64,000 nt of DNA, taken from the NCBI RefSeq assembly GCF_009498295.1, contig NZ_CP040813.1:2549001-2613000 (forward strand), in the 5' to 3' direction. The notes beneath the pieces were generated by a model that ran no database searches, had not been told where the DNA came from, and worked only from the letters and a program-made list of their open reading frames with translations. Below are positions 25,653 to 35,634 of the stretch, piece by piece. Source of the DNA: Oceanihabitans sp. IOP_32 (GTDB taxonomy: Bacteria; Bacteroidota; Bacteroidia; Flavobacteriales; Flavobacteriaceae). Within the stretch, counting starts at the first letter, position 1; each line of letters starts with the position of its first letter. The translations under genes and the position numbers were made by a program.

Positions 25653-27500
25653 ATGACAGATATTATTCAGCTTTTGCCAGACCATGTTGCAAACCAAATA
25701 GCTGCTGGTGAAGTTGTACAACGCCCAGCTTCGGTGGTTAAAGAACTTTTAGAAAACGCTATAGACGCTGGAGCAACAAGCATAAAACTTATTGTAAAAG
25801 ACGCTGGAAAAACCCTTGTTCAAGTGGTTGATAACGGCAAAGGGATGAGCGCTACAGATGCCCGATTAAGTTTCGAGCGCCATGCTACCTCCAAAATTAG
25901 AACAGCAAACGATTTATTTCAGTTAAATACTAAAGGATTTCGAGGTGAGGCGCTTGCAAGTATTGCTGCCATTGCACACGTTGAGTTGAAAACAAAACAA
26001 GAATCAGATGATGTTGGAAGTGCGATAGTTATTGAAGGTAGCACTATAGTATCTCAAGATGTTGTGGTGACACCAAAAGGAACTTCGGTTGCGGTTAAAA
26101 ATTTGTTTTTTAATATTCCGGCACGTCGTAATTTTTTAAAATCTAATACCGTAGAATTGCGTCATGTTATAGACGAGTTACATCGTGTGGCCTTAGCACA
26201 CCCTAATATTGGTTTTGTAATGTATAATAACGGTAGCGAATCGTTTAATCTACCCGTTAGTAATTACAGACAACGCATTGTAAATATTTTTGGCAATAAA
26301 ACGAACGAAAAATTAGTTCCTGTTGAAGAAGATACCGAAATTTTAAAAATTTCTGGGTTTGTAGTAAAACCTGAATACGCCCGAAAAACTCGAGGAGAAC
26401 AGTTCTTTTTTGTAAACGATAGGTTTGTTAAAAGTGCGTATTTAAACCACGCCATAGTTTCTGCGTTCGACGGTTTATTAAAAAGTGGTACACATCCTAG
26501 CTATTTTTTAAACTTAACCGTAGATCCGCAGTCCATAGACATTAATATTCATCCTACAAAAACAGAAATTAAATTTGATGATGAACACACGCTATACGCC
26601 TTGTTACGCTCTGCTGTAAAACATAGTTTAGGGCAGTTTAACATTGCTCCAATTTTAGATTTCGAACGGGATTCCAGTTTGGACACACCTTATAATTATG
26701 GTAAAAATGCTAAGGTTCCAACTATAGAGGTCGATAGAAGTTTTAACCCTTTTAAAGAAGAAGCCCAATCTCAAGCCAGAGCGGCGGCCTTTAAAAGAGA
26801 ATCTACCGCAGGTTGGGAGAATTTATATGTAGGTTTAGAATCTAAAGGCACAAAAACACACCAAAATCTTAGTCAGGTAGAGTTTGAAAGCGAAGAATCT
26901 ACCGGAACTTTGTTTGGCGATAATAAGACCGTAGATAAAATTAATACCACTTACCAACTGCATAATAAATACATTGTTAGTGCTATAAAATCGGGTATGC
27001 TGGTAATCGATCAATATCGAGCTCATCAGCGTATTTTGTATGAGGATTTTCTAAAAAACATGACCTTAAAAGAAGCCGCAAGTCAACATTTATTATTTCC
27101 GCTTCAACTTCATTTTTCTACACAAGATGTCGACATCATAAAACAATTAAAAACAGACTTAGAACATACTGGATTTATATTTTCTAACGTTAGTGAAGAG
27201 TTAGTTGAGATTATAGGTGTTCCGGTGAGTGTTCCAGAAAGCGAAGTATCTATCATTTTAGAACAGCTTGTTTGCGATGTGGAAAATCAAATACCCGAAG
27301 CCCACTTTAGTGCTACCGATTTATTGGCAAAATCCATGGCCAAAAGTTTAGCCATTAAAACTGGCCAGTCTTTGCAAAAAGACGAACAAGAACACCTCTT
27401 AAATCGCTTATTTGCGTGTAAGGAGCCTAATGTGTCACCCTCTAATCGAAAAACATTTATAACCATGAGTGTCGACGAATTGGATAAAAAGTTTTTTTAG
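25653..27500 (+). CDS. mutL: DNA mismatch repair protein MutL
   Basis: 615 residues. The N-terminal GHKL ATPase has ELLENAIDAGAT, VDNGKGM, RHATSKI and TKGFRGEALASI; the C-terminal dimerisation domain begins near 435. There MutL endonuclease enzymes carry a DQHAAHER motif; here the matching stretch reads VIDQYRAHQRILYED, lacking the consensus metal-binding residues, so nicking activity is doubtful from sequence alone. mutS is not in the window. Confidence 0.95.
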   Translation: MTDIIQLLPDHVANQIAAGEVVQRPASVVKELLENAIDAGATSIKLIVKDAGKTLVQVVDNGKGMSATDARLSFERHATSKIRTANDLFQLNTKGFRGEALASIAAIAHVELKTKQESDDVGSAIVIEGSTIVSQDVVVTPKGTSVAVKNLFFNIPARRNFLKSNTVELRHVIDELHRVALAHPNIGFVMYNNGSESFNLPVSNYRQRIVNIFGNKTNEKLVPVEEDTEILKISGFVVKPEYARKTRGEQFFFVNDRFVKSAYLNHAIVSAFDGLLKSGTHPSYFLNLTVDPQSIDINIHPTKTEIKFDDEHTLYALLRSAVKHSLGQFNIAPILDFERDSSLDTPYNYGKNAKVPTIEVDRSFNPFKEEAQSQARAAAFKRESTAGWENLYVGLESKGTKTHQNLSQVEFESEESTGTLFGDNKTVDKINTTYQLHNKYIVSAIKSGMLVIDQYRAHQRILYEDFLKNMTLKEAASQHLLFPLQLHFSTQDVDIIKQLKTDLEHTGFIFSNVSEELVEIIGVPVSVPESEVSIILEQLVCDVENQIPEAHFSATDLLAKSMAKSLAIKTGQSLQKDEQEHLLNRLFACKEPNVSPSNRKTFITMSVDELDKKFF

Positions 27501-27607
27501 GCTAAAGTTGAATTTCAAAATAGGGTGAACGAATAAAAAAACTTGAATACAAAAGATCTAAACCTTAGTGTCTAAGTTTTTGTGAATTGTTAATAGAAAA
27601 CAGAAAT

Positions 27608-28450
27608 ATGATTAGAATTTCAGATACCGTTAAGCATTTATTAATCATTAATGTATTAATGTTTATAGGGACTTTATTTGTGGGAAAAGGCATTTTGTTT
27701 TACGATTTATTTGCCATGCATTTTCCTGCGAATGAAGCTTTTAAGCCTTGGCAAATTATAACCCATATGTTTATGCACGGTGGTGCCGATTTAAATAATT
27801 TTAGTATCATGCACCTTTTGTTTAACATGTTTGCCCTATGGATGTTTGGTACACCCGTTGAGCAAGTTTTAGGAAAAAAGAAGTTTTTATTTATTTATTT
27901 TTCTGCGGGACTGGGTGCTTTGGCCTTGCAATTAGGCTCATATTATTTTGATTATTATGCGGCATTAAGTGGTATTGCTGATTTAAATATGAGCAGCGAA
28001 ATGCTAACTGAAATTGTATCGATAGATGCCAGTGATGGTCAATATATTAAAGGTGAAATATTAAGCAGAGAAATGATGCCTATTTTAGCCGAATACAATT
28101 TTAATCCCAATCTAATTAACAACGAAGCATTCAAATCCTTATTCGAAATGAATGTTATCTCAAGAAACACCATGGTAGGGGCTTCTGGTTGTATTATGGG
28201 GGTGCTTGCCGCTTTTGGCATGATGAACCCTAATGCCGAACTCATGCTCATATTTTTACCAATCCCTATAAAAGCCAAATATTTTATTCCTGGCATTATT
28301 TTGTTAGATTTAATATCTGGAATTACAGGACAGTCCTTTTTTAGCCCAAGTAATACAGCTTATTTCGCTCACGTTGGTGGTGCTTTGGTAGGCTTTTTAA
28401 TTATGTGGTATTGGAAAAAAACACAGTTTAACAAAAACCGTTGGTATTAA
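27608..28450 (+). CDS. Rhomboid family intramembrane serine protease 1
   Basis: 280 residues from the ATG at 27608 (an upstream TTG would add seven). Rhomboid core with HMFMHGG and HLLFNMFALWMFG, catalytic serine S193 in GASGCIMG, and partner H255 in AHVGGALVGF. Between the second and third core helices is an extra loop of about 75 residues (roughly 112-187) that standard bacterial rhomboids lack. It is followed one base later by a second, shorter-core rhomboid. Confidence 0.92.
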   Translation: MIRISDTVKHLLIINVLMFIGTLFVGKGILFYDLFAMHFPANEAFKPWQIITHMFMHGGADLNNFSIMHLLFNMFALWMFGTPVEQVLGKKKFLFIYFSAGLGALALQLGSYYFDYYAALSGIADLNMSSEMLTEIVSIDASDGQYIKGEILSREMMPILAEYNFNPNLINNEAFKSLFEMNVISRNTMVGASGCIMGVLAAFGMMNPNAELMLIFLPIPIKAKYFIPGIILLDLISGITGQSFFSPSNTAYFAHVGGALVGFLIMWYWKKTQFNKNRWY

Positions 28451-28451
28451 A

Positions 28452-29300
28452 ATGACATCGCTCTCACAAGACATAAAAAATAAATTATCTAATCTTAATG
28501 TATTAGAAAAAATTATAGTCCTAAACCTCGTAACCTTTGTTTTGGGTTTACTATTATCCACTGGGTTTTCATGGTTTACCTTACCAGCTAGTTTTTCCGA
28601 CTTTATGGTTAAACCTTGGACTATAATTACCTATGCTTTCTTGCATGACGATTTTTTTCATATTCTCTTTAACATGCTTTGGTTGTATGTTATTGGTCGC
28701 ATGTTCCTTAATTTATTTAGTGCGAAAATGGCGCTAAATATTTATTTCTTAGGAGCTATTTCTGGTGGGATTTTATTTATGCTTGGATATACCTTATTTC
28801 CTGAATTTTTTGGAAATACCTTAGGTTTAGTTGGTGCATCTGCGGCTGTAAGGGCACTATTAATATTCGTTTGTGCGTATATGCCAAATCAAGATATTCG
28901 CTTTTTTACCTTTAATTTAAAACTTTGGTACATTGGTGCTGCTATAGTGGCTTTAGATGTTTTGGGTCTATTTGGTGTTAATGCAGGAGGTAATTTAGCG
29001 CATTTAGGGGGCGCTTTTTTAGGGTATTACTATGCAAAACAATTGCTGAAAGGGAAAGATATTGGTCGTGGTTTCGAGAAAATTATGGATGCCTTTATCA
29101 ACCTGTTTAAATCTTCGAAGAAAACCCCTTTAAAAACGGTTCATAAAAACAAATCTAAGGTTGGTGGCTATACTAAAGGCGAGTTTGATGAATTTAACAA
29201 TCAAAAGAAAATTGATGTTATATTGGATAAAATTAGTAAAAGTGGTTATGATAGTTTAACAGCCGAAGAAAAGGAATTTCTCTTTAAGGCTGGAAAATAG
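28452..29300 (+). CDS. Rhomboid family intramembrane serine protease 2 with C-terminal DUF6576 tail
   Basis: 282 residues; catalytic S130 in VGASAAVRAL and H184 in NLAHLGGAFLG. After the last helix a soluble tail (about 200-282) ends in the DUF6576 pattern (KIDVILDKISKSGYDSLTAEEKEFL). Paired with the previous rhomboid, the two probably share a transcript with mutL and the next gene. Substrates unknown. Confidence 0.92.
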   Translation: MTSLSQDIKNKLSNLNVLEKIIVLNLVTFVLGLLLSTGFSWFTLPASFSDFMVKPWTIITYAFLHDDFFHILFNMLWLYVIGRMFLNLFSAKMALNIYFLGAISGGILFMLGYTLFPEFFGNTLGLVGASAAVRALLIFVCAYMPNQDIRFFTFNLKLWYIGAAIVALDVLGLFGVNAGGNLAHLGGAFLGYYYAKQLLKGKDIGRGFEKIMDAFINLFKSSKKTPLKTVHKNKSKVGGYTKGEFDEFNNQKKIDVILDKISKSGYDSLTAEEKEFLFKAGK

Positions 29301-29327
29301 CACGCGATACTTTTTAACTGATTTTTT

Positions 29328-30362
29328 ATGAAGACACTAAGTTTTATAAATAAAATTATTTACTTGATAAATGCAGTTTTCGCAATTCTTTTGTTGTTAT
29401 CGTATATCTTACCATTAACACCTCCTAAAAGCTTTTCTGTATTGTCGGTTCTCAGTCTTGGCGTGGCGTTTTTAGTTTGTTGTAACGCCTTATTTTGTTT
29501 ATACTGGTTAGTGAAACTTAAAAAACAATTTCTACTCTCTTTTGTGGTGTTGTTAGTGGGGTATTTTTCTTTTGGCTCCATCTATCAGTTTTCTGGCTCA
29601 AAAAATGAGGAAGCGCTTAACCATTTTAAGGTTATGAATTATAATGTTAGATTGTTTAACCTTTATAATTGGATTCCTGAGCCTAATATAGAAACAAAAA
29701 TGGCTGATTTTATTAAAACCGAATCACCAGAAATTTTGAGTATTCAAGAATATCATCCACACGAAAATATAGATTTATCTTTTTTTAAATATAAATACGA
29801 AAAACTCTCTGGCAAGAAAAATAAATACGGTCAAGCTATTTTTTCACAATATCCTATTGTAAATTCGGGTTCTATCGAGTTTCCCAATACGGGCAATAAT
29901 GCCATATTTGTAGATGTTGTAAGACAAAGAGATACCATTAGAGTGTATAATATTCATTTAGAATCTTTGCGCATAAACACCGATGCTGCAAGCCTTAAAA
30001 ACGAAGACTCCGAACGTCTCTTTAAGAGAGTAGGCACCACCTTTAAGATGCAACAAGCACAAGCCGAACTGTTTTTAGAGCACAAAAATAAATGTCCGTA
30101 TAAAATGATTATTTGTGGTGATTTTAACAACACGGTGTTTTCTTATGTGTATAGAGCAATTAAAGAGGATTTGAATGACGCTTTTATTGAATCGGGTAAT
30201 GGTTTTGGGCGTACTTACGACTTTAAATTCTTTCCTATTAGAATAGACTTTATTTTAACCGATCCTGTATTTTCAGTAAATAATTTTAAGACTTATAATG
30301 CCCTATATTCCGATCATTATCCCATTATGGCAACCCTAAGCTTCGAACAGACCAAAGAATAA
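29328..30362 (+). CDS. Endonuclease/exonuclease/phosphatase (EEP) family protein
   Basis: 344 residues with three N-terminal membrane helices (to about 85) and an EEP hydrolase domain: VMNYNVRLFN (N), SIQEYH (E), CGDFNN (D, N), and the terminal SDHYPIMA (D, H). Such metal-dependent phosphodiesterases act on nucleic acid or phospholipid head groups; the membrane anchor points to an extracytoplasmic role. Substrate unknown. Confidence 0.88.
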   Translation: MKTLSFINKIIYLINAVFAILLLLSYILPLTPPKSFSVLSVLSLGVAFLVCCNALFCLYWLVKLKKQFLLSFVVLLVGYFSFGSIYQFSGSKNEEALNHFKVMNYNVRLFNLYNWIPEPNIETKMADFIKTESPEILSIQEYHPHENIDLSFFKYKYEKLSGKKNKYGQAIFSQYPIVNSGSIEFPNTGNNAIFVDVVRQRDTIRVYNIHLESLRINTDAASLKNEDSERLFKRVGTTFKMQQAQAELFLEHKNKCPYKMIICGDFNNTVFSYVYRAIKEDLNDAFIESGNGFGRTYDFKFFPIRIDFILTDPVFSVNNFKTYNALYSDHYPIMATLSFEQTKE

Positions 30363-30374
30363 AAACGATATATA

Positions 30375-30417
30375 ATACCAAATTAGCTATTACGACATTT
30401 CAAAATTAAATTGGTAT
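30375..30417. repeat. MITE-like repeat, copy D (short form)
   Basis: 43 bases: ataccaaattagctat, then tacgacatttcaaaattaaa and ttggtat. It is the clearest short copy, with inverted termini ataccaa/ttggtat. It lies 12 bases after the EEP gene, in the convergent gap with the DUF6122 gene. Confidence 0.78.
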
Positions 30418-30444
30418 CATTAGGCTTTAATAGTGTTAAGGGTA

Positions 30445-30753
30445 TCACATAAAACTACAGTCGACCACATCTGAAAAAATATGAATGACTAAACCCAAAC
30501 CAATTAAACGGGTTTTTTTCGGAATTAAAAGTAAAACATAAACTATCATAGCATAATAGGAGTGAAGCAGATGAAAGTTTATACTACATCTATTAGGGTC
30601 GAAAATGGGTGTGGCTAGCAAATGATCTAAGTCAATAAGCATGCCAGAAATCATGATTAAAAAGGCAATCTTCCACTGGCTTTTGTACCAAATTAACGCT
30701 ACAAAAAGAGGAATTAAAAAATGGCATCCGTAGTGTACTGCAGTTTGTAACAT
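30445..30753 (-). CDS. DUF6122 membrane protein
   Basis: 102 residues with three to four membrane helices; ISGMLIDLDHLLATPIFDPNRCSIN resembles the DUF457/metal-dependent membrane hydrolase pattern, with LIDLDH and HIFSDVVDC (D/H pairs). Bacteroidota-specific family of unknown function. Its first base overlaps the last base of the upstream WbqC gene. Confidence 0.8.
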   Translation of the reverse strand: MLQTAVHYGCHFLIPLFVALIWYKSQWKIAFLIMISGMLIDLDHLLATPIFDPNRCSINFHLLHSYYAMIVYVLLLIPKKTRLIGLGLVIHIFSDVVDCSFM

Positions 30754-31376
30754 TATAGCGGTTTTAAAGTTTGAGATTCTAGATAATTTAAGGCATTTGG
30801 ACCCTCATTAAATAGTAAATCTAACACGCTTAAATTGGGTATAAAATTATGTTTACTGGAGAAAACCTGTGTGTAAGTTTCAAAAGGTTGTTGCTGTTCT
30901 TTTTTGGAATTTACTAAATATCTAAAATCCAATTTATCTTGAGGTTGTTTTTCAAAATCCTCGTTTTTAGAAGTGTTTACTTGTAGTTGTAAACAGTTGC
31001 AAATCGTCTCAAAACAGTGTAGATTAAAATCCAGAATGTATTCTGCTTGTTGTTTAAATAGTGGCTGAAGCTCATCTTCATAGTATTCAAAAAAGGGAGA
31101 AGTTCTGTATGCCGAAAGTATGGATTTCCAATGGTGACTTTGCCAGTTTTCAGCATTAAAAATTTTTACATCTCTATATTTTTGACGGTTTTTTTGCGAG
31201 TGCACTACAGGAACATTTAATAGTAATTTTCCGTTAGCGCCATAAATGTAGGTGCGATTTCTATAGGTTTGTTTTACAAAATTATCATCAACTTCAAATG
31301 CAACGTGTTGCGCCCTTACTATGGCGACAAAATGAGCAATATTTGGGAAATATGTTGGGTGAATTAAAATGTTCAT
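30753..31376 (-). CDS. WbqC family protein
   Basis: 207 residues with the opening MNILIHPTYFPNIAHFVAI and NRTYIYGANGKLLLNVPV, which are WbqC-like. The family was first seen in O-antigen clusters and is thought to relate to amino-sugar transfer or modification; function here is not proven. Neighbour lepB is transcribed the same way but lies 363 bases upstream. Confidence 0.82.
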   Translation of the reverse strand: MNILIHPTYFPNIAHFVAIVRAQHVAFEVDDNFVKQTYRNRTYIYGANGKLLLNVPVVHSQKNRQKYRDVKIFNAENWQSHHWKSILSAYRTSPFFEYYEDELQPLFKQQAEYILDFNLHCFETICNCLQLQVNTSKNEDFEKQPQDKLDFRYLVNSKKEQQQPFETYTQVFSSKHNFIPNLSVLDLLFNEGPNALNYLESQTLKPL

Positions 31377-31465
31377 TTGTTGATGCGTGTTATTTGATGG
31401 TTTCTTAACGCCTTTATTTTACGAGTTGTATTTTTCAATGTACAAACTTACATTTTTATGGCCTT

Positions 31466-31580
31466 ATACCAAATTAACCATACATTGTCGCCTATAAGTC
31501 GTTTACTCACATCTTTCTATTTTATAAATAGGGGTTCATAATGTGCTTCGCAGTTCTATTTCGCGCATCGTTCGGTATTA
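31466..31580. repeat. MITE-like repeat, copy E (right end missing)
   Basis: Begins with ataccaaattaaccat and shares tcgtttactcacat, atgtgcttcgcagttct and the ctatttt-ataaatag hairpin with copy C. The acgacattt...ttggtat end is absent. The gap 31377-31739 between the WbqC gene and lepB holds this copy and nothing else I recognise. Confidence 0.68.
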
Positions 31581-31739
31581 CATAATTTTTCATATGTTAA
31601 CACATCAAAATATTAGGTGCGAAACACACTTTTTTCACAAAGAAGGTTTATTTTATTGAAGCCATACTTAGCTCTAGATTTTTCAAAGCTATTTGCGACC
31701 ATTTTCGTATCTATCAGCTAAACAAATCAACAAAAGGAA

Positions 31740-33317
31740 TTAATTCTTTTTCTTGCGTTTTCTCCATGAACTGAAGCCAAAATACCCTAAAACCAAAATT
31801 ACAAATGGAATAAGGTAAGACGTTGCTTTTCCTGATCCGCCAACGGTTGTGAAAAAACGGTCCCAACGTGGGCTAGAACCATCCCAACTCATCCAAACAA
31901 GAACGGGTTTTCCTAAAACATGATCGAAAGGCACAAAACCCCAATTTCTGGCATCGATAGAATTGTGACGGTTATCTCCCATCATCCAATAGTAATTTTG
32001 TTTGAAGGTGTAGGTGTCTGCAAGCTCTCCATTTATAAAAATTTGATTGCCTTTTACCTGTAATGTATTGCCTTCGTACTCTGAAATAACGCGCTTGTAA
32101 AGTGGCAAAACTTCTAAATTAATAGGTATGGTTTTGCCTGCTTCTGGAATATATAGCGGCCCAAAAAAATCGACATTCCAGTTGTAATCGGGATGGTGTG
32201 GGAAGACATTAGAATCTCTCTCTCCTTTTACTTTTTTGTTTGGTGTAATGCTCGCGACATTAGGATGATTTTTAAATTTGGACAAAGCCTCATCGCTAAT
32301 GGCAGGAAAGTAGTAAGTGTTCTCTCTGTTTATAATACCGAAGCGATCCGTGATATCATAACGTTCCTTAATAAATTTAGGATTAAATTGATTTGTTTTT
32401 GGCTGCACAAAATAACTGAATTGCAATTTTGCTCGATCTGGAAGTACATTTTTTTCTCCATTTATGTAAATATAGCCATTGCGAATTTCTAGAGTATCAC
32501 CAGGAATGCCAACACAGCGTTTTACCAAGTTTGTTTTTTTGTCGATGGGCTTGTAGTAGTTGCGGTCTGGATTAAAATTATTCATGTCCAACAGAGTGTC
32601 TGCTGGTTGATTAAAAACAACAATATCGTTTCTATCAATGTTCTCAAATCCAGGTAAGCGCAGGTATGGTAGTTGTAACTTGTTTATCCAAGAGGTTTTT
32701 CGTTCTTCAAAATTATCATTAAATAAATAAGATTTTTTGTTTAATACAGGAATGGTGTCGTGAACCATAGGCGCAGCAACAGTGGTCATAGGTATTCTGG
32801 CACCATAGTGAAACTTACTAACAAACAAGAAATCGCCAACTAATAAAGATTTTTCGAGAGACGACGATGGTATAGTAAACGGTTGAATAACGTAGGTGTG
32901 TACAATAGTAGCAGCAACAATGGCAAATAAAATAGAACTTGTCCATTCTCCCGAACTGGACTTAGGTTGTAAATTTCTATCTTTTATATACTCGACATCT
33001 GCAATATAGTTTAAATAAAAGTTATAAAAACCGAGTGTGATGATGGCTAAAAAGGTATCTAAATAGGTGTTTTTACCAAAACTTCTTGCGGTTTCTACCC
33101 AAACAACCATTAACATAATTAGGTTTACTATGGGTAAAAACAACAATATAATCCACCACCACGGTCTATTTATTATTTTCATTAAAACAACACCGTTATA
33201 TACTGGAATAAAGGCTTGCCAGGCCTGTTTTCCTGCTTTAAGGTATAATTTCCAAGTGCCTAAACCGTGAATTACTTGAATAATTAAGATGAATATAAAC
33301 CATTGTATTAGTGTCAT
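31740..33317 (-). CDS. lepB: Signal peptidase I, large Bacteroidota form
   Basis: 525 residues, against about 320 in E. coli. Residues 1-110 form a hydrophobic N-terminal extension (DUF5684-like, three helices), then the peptidase: FTIPSSSLEKSLLVGDF with catalytic Ser153 (or 152), the lysine in NLVKRCVGIPGD, and MMGDNRHNSIDARNWGFVP. A final membrane helix and a basic tail close the protein. It removes signal peptides at the periplasmic face. Between boxes C and E is a long insertion typical of the phylum. Confidence 0.95.
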   Translation of the reverse strand: MTLIQWFIFILIIQVIHGLGTWKLYLKAGKQAWQAFIPVYNGVVLMKIINRPWWWIILLFLPIVNLIMLMVVWVETARSFGKNTYLDTFLAIITLGFYNFYLNYIADVEYIKDRNLQPKSSSGEWTSSILFAIVAATIVHTYVIQPFTIPSSSLEKSLLVGDFLFVSKFHYGARIPMTTVAAPMVHDTIPVLNKKSYLFNDNFEERKTSWINKLQLPYLRLPGFENIDRNDIVVFNQPADTLLDMNNFNPDRNYYKPIDKKTNLVKRCVGIPGDTLEIRNGYIYINGEKNVLPDRAKLQFSYFVQPKTNQFNPKFIKERYDITDRFGIINRENTYYFPAISDEALSKFKNHPNVASITPNKKVKGERDSNVFPHHPDYNWNVDFFGPLYIPEAGKTIPINLEVLPLYKRVISEYEGNTLQVKGNQIFINGELADTYTFKQNYYWMMGDNRHNSIDARNWGFVPFDHVLGKPVLVWMSWDGSSPRWDRFFTTVGGSGKATSYLIPFVILVLGYFGFSSWRKRKKKN

Positions 33318-33381
33318 AATCGCAAATTTTATTGTTTTATTAGTAGTTAAGCATTATATCTTGTTACGTGTGTATAATAAA

Positions 33382-34086
33382 TTAACTAATATTTAAGACA
33401 TCGTTCATAGTGAAAACGCCTGTTTTACCAACAATCCATTCGGCCGCAACAACGGCTCCTAGAGCAAATCCTTGGCGATTGTTAGCTATATGTTCTATAG
33501 CAATAGAGTCTACCTCACTTTTATAATTTACGGTATGTGTCCCAGGAATATTTTCAATGCGTTTTGCCGTAATAGGAATGGTGTTTTTTTCACCATGGTC
33601 TAATTCCCAATTTTGAAAACCTTCGTGTTGGGAAATAATGCCTTCAGCTAAAGAAATTGCTGTACCGCTTGGTGCGTCTAATTTTTGAGTATGATGAATT
33701 TCTTCTATAGACACATTATACTGTTTTAGGCGACTCATCATTTTAGCGAGATTCTTATTGAGTTCGAAAAATATATTAACCCCTAAACTAAAATTAGAAG
33801 CATAGATAAAAGCACCTTGTTTTTCTTGACAAAGATTAACGGCATCCTCGTATTTTTCTAGCCAGCCTGTGGTACCAGAAATTACGGGTATCTTGTTATT
33901 CAAACAATGCGATATATTATTGTAGGCAACGTCGGGAATACTAAAATCTATAGCAACATCGGCTTGTGTGATATCGTAGTCTGTATCTTCTCGATCAATT
34001 TTTAATACCACTTGGTGCCCTCTACTAACTGCAATTTTTTCAATGGTTTTTCCCATTCTCCCATAACCTAACAATGCTATTTTCAT
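33382..34086 (-). CDS. dapB: 4-hydroxy-tetrahydrodipicolinate reductase
   Basis: Lysine/diaminopimelate pathway enzyme of 234 residues. NAD(P)-binding GYGRMGKTIE at 8-17; SGTTGW; the catalytic IEEIHHTQKLDAPSGTA. It is one of the shorter DapB forms, as in other Bacteroidota. It lies in the - strand run parA-parB-DUF5683-dapB-lepB. Confidence 0.95.
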   Translation of the reverse strand: MKIALLGYGRMGKTIEKIAVSRGHQVVLKIDREDTDYDITQADVAIDFSIPDVAYNNISHCLNNKIPVISGTTGWLEKYEDAVNLCQEKQGAFIYASNFSLGVNIFFELNKNLAKMMSRLKQYNVSIEEIHHTQKLDAPSGTAISLAEGIISQHEGFQNWELDHGEKNTIPITAKRIENIPGTHTVNYKSEVDSIAIEHIANNRQGFALGAVVAAEWIVGKTGVFTMNDVLNIS

Positions 34087-34127
34087 GTAATAATATTTTT
34101 ATAAAAGTGTTAATGGCCTCTTATCGG

Positions 34128-34742
34128 TTAAAATTTAAAATTGAGGCTTAATCCAACATTGCTCTGTGCATCTAATTGATGTATGTTGTAGTGTGGTGCT
34201 AATGTTAAATTTTCGTCTATGTTATATTGTAGTAAATGTGCATCTACGTTGGCATCAATAATATTTAAAGCGTATAAACCTACCGTAATTAAAAGTGAAA
34301 GGTCTTTATTGCGTCTAAATTGTTTTTGGGCTCGTCTAAGACCATCATCAGTAATTCTGGGCGTATCTAATTGATTGCCTTGGGCGTCTAAATAAAATTC
34401 ATCGTTTTTAAAACCGGCTAATCGACTTTTGTAAGCATCGCGGTATCGGTTGTATTCATTATTATTGTCTATATAAAAGTATATACCGGTGCCTAAGGCA
34501 GCGTAAACGATAGGGATTTTCCAATATTTTTTGTTGTAAGCTTGTCCCAACCCGGGTAAAATAGCAGAATAAAACGCTGCTTTTGCAGGAGATAATGGAT
34601 TAATGGGGTCTTTAATTTTAATAATGGAATCTACAACAACTTCATTTGGAAATGGGACTTCGTTTTCGTTTTGTGCTGCTAATGAAAGACAACACATTAG
34701 CGTGAATACAACAGATATTATGAGCTTATTTAGCACCTTCAA
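34128..34742 (-). CDS. DUF5683 membrane protein
   Basis: 204 residues with a signal peptide (LIISVVFTLMCCLSLAAQ), then SPAKAAFYSAILPGLGQAYNKKYWK and a membrane helix (VYAALGTGIYFYI). This is a Bacteroidota-specific family regularly between parB and dapB; function unknown. Its start overlaps the end of parB by 17 bases. Confidence 0.85.
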   Translation of the reverse strand: MKVLNKLIISVVFTLMCCLSLAAQNENEVPFPNEVVVDSIIKIKDPINPLSPAKAAFYSAILPGLGQAYNKKYWKIPIVYAALGTGIYFYIDNNNEYNRYRDAYKSRLAGFKNDEFYLDAQGNQLDTPRITDDGLRRAQKQFRRNKDLSLLITVGLYALNIIDANVDAHLLQYNIDENLTLAPHYNIHQLDAQSNVGLSLNFKF

Positions 34743-35631
34743 TTAGTTTTTTAATACGATTAAAGTCTTCTTCCGAATGAAAAGGGATTGTTATTTTTCC
34801 TTTACCGTTTTTAGAAACTTTAACGTCAATTTTATGCCCAAAGTATTCAGAGAAAACGTTTACTCCTTTTTTTATGAATTTAGGAAGGTCTTCAGACGCT
34901 TCTTTTTTTGAAGGCGCTTCTGTTTTATTATTGAAATGACGCACCAAGGTTTCGGTTTCTCGAACAGATAATTTGTTCGACAGCACTTTTTCGTAGATAT
35001 CAAGTTGAACAGTTTGATCCTCAATGGCAATAAGTGCGCGGCCATGTCCCATAGATATAAAACCATCTCTCATACCTGTTTGAATGATGGGGTCTAGCTT
35101 TAATAAACGTAAATAATTAGTAATCGTGGAACGTTTTTTACCAACGCGCTCACTCATTTGTTCTTGTGTTAATTTAATTTCGTCTATTAAGCGTTGGTAC
35201 GATAGTGCGATTTCAATGGGATCTAAATCTTGACGTTGAATATTTTCAACCAAGGCCATTTCTAGCGATTCTTGGTCGTTTGCTATTCTAACATAAGCAG
35301 GAATAGATTCTAATCCGATTAATTTTGAGGCTCTAAAACGTCGTTCACCAGAAACTAATTGATATTCGTTTAAGCCAATTTTTCTTACCGTTATGGGTTG
35401 AATAATACCCAATTCTTTTATTGAAGACGCTAGCTCTAGCAATGATTCTTCACTAAAATTTGTTCGGGGCTGAAACGGATTGACTTCAATAAAATCTAAA
35501 TCTAGCTCCACGATATTACCAATTACTTGATCGGCATTTTTATCGTTGGCAGATTGTATATTGTTACTCGGGTCGTTCAAGAGTGCCGATAACCCTCTAC
35601 CTAAAGCTTGTTTTTTAGTTGCCTTAGCCAT
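34726..35631 (-). CDS. parB: Chromosome partitioning protein ParB
   Basis: CTP-dependent DNA clamp for chromosome segregation. 301 residues: N-terminal KKQALGRGLSALL, CTP-binding GERRFRASK, ENIQRQDLDPIE, and the helix-turn-helix around 155-175 (QEQMSERVGKKRSTITNYLRLL). It binds parS sites; I found no clear parS in the window. It starts 3 bases after the parA stop. Confidence 0.95.
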   Translation of the reverse strand: MAKATKKQALGRGLSALLNDPSNNIQSANDKNADQVIGNIVELDLDFIEVNPFQPRTNFSEESLLELASSIKELGIIQPITVRKIGLNEYQLVSGERRFRASKLIGLESIPAYVRIANDQESLEMALVENIQRQDLDPIEIALSYQRLIDEIKLTQEQMSERVGKKRSTITNYLRLLKLDPIIQTGMRDGFISMGHGRALIAIEDQTVQLDIYEKVLSNKLSVRETETLVRHFNNKTEAPSKKEASEDLPKFIKKGVNVFSEYFGHKIDVKVSKNGKGKITIPFHSEEDFNRIKKLIEGAK

Positions 35632-35634
35632 AAT

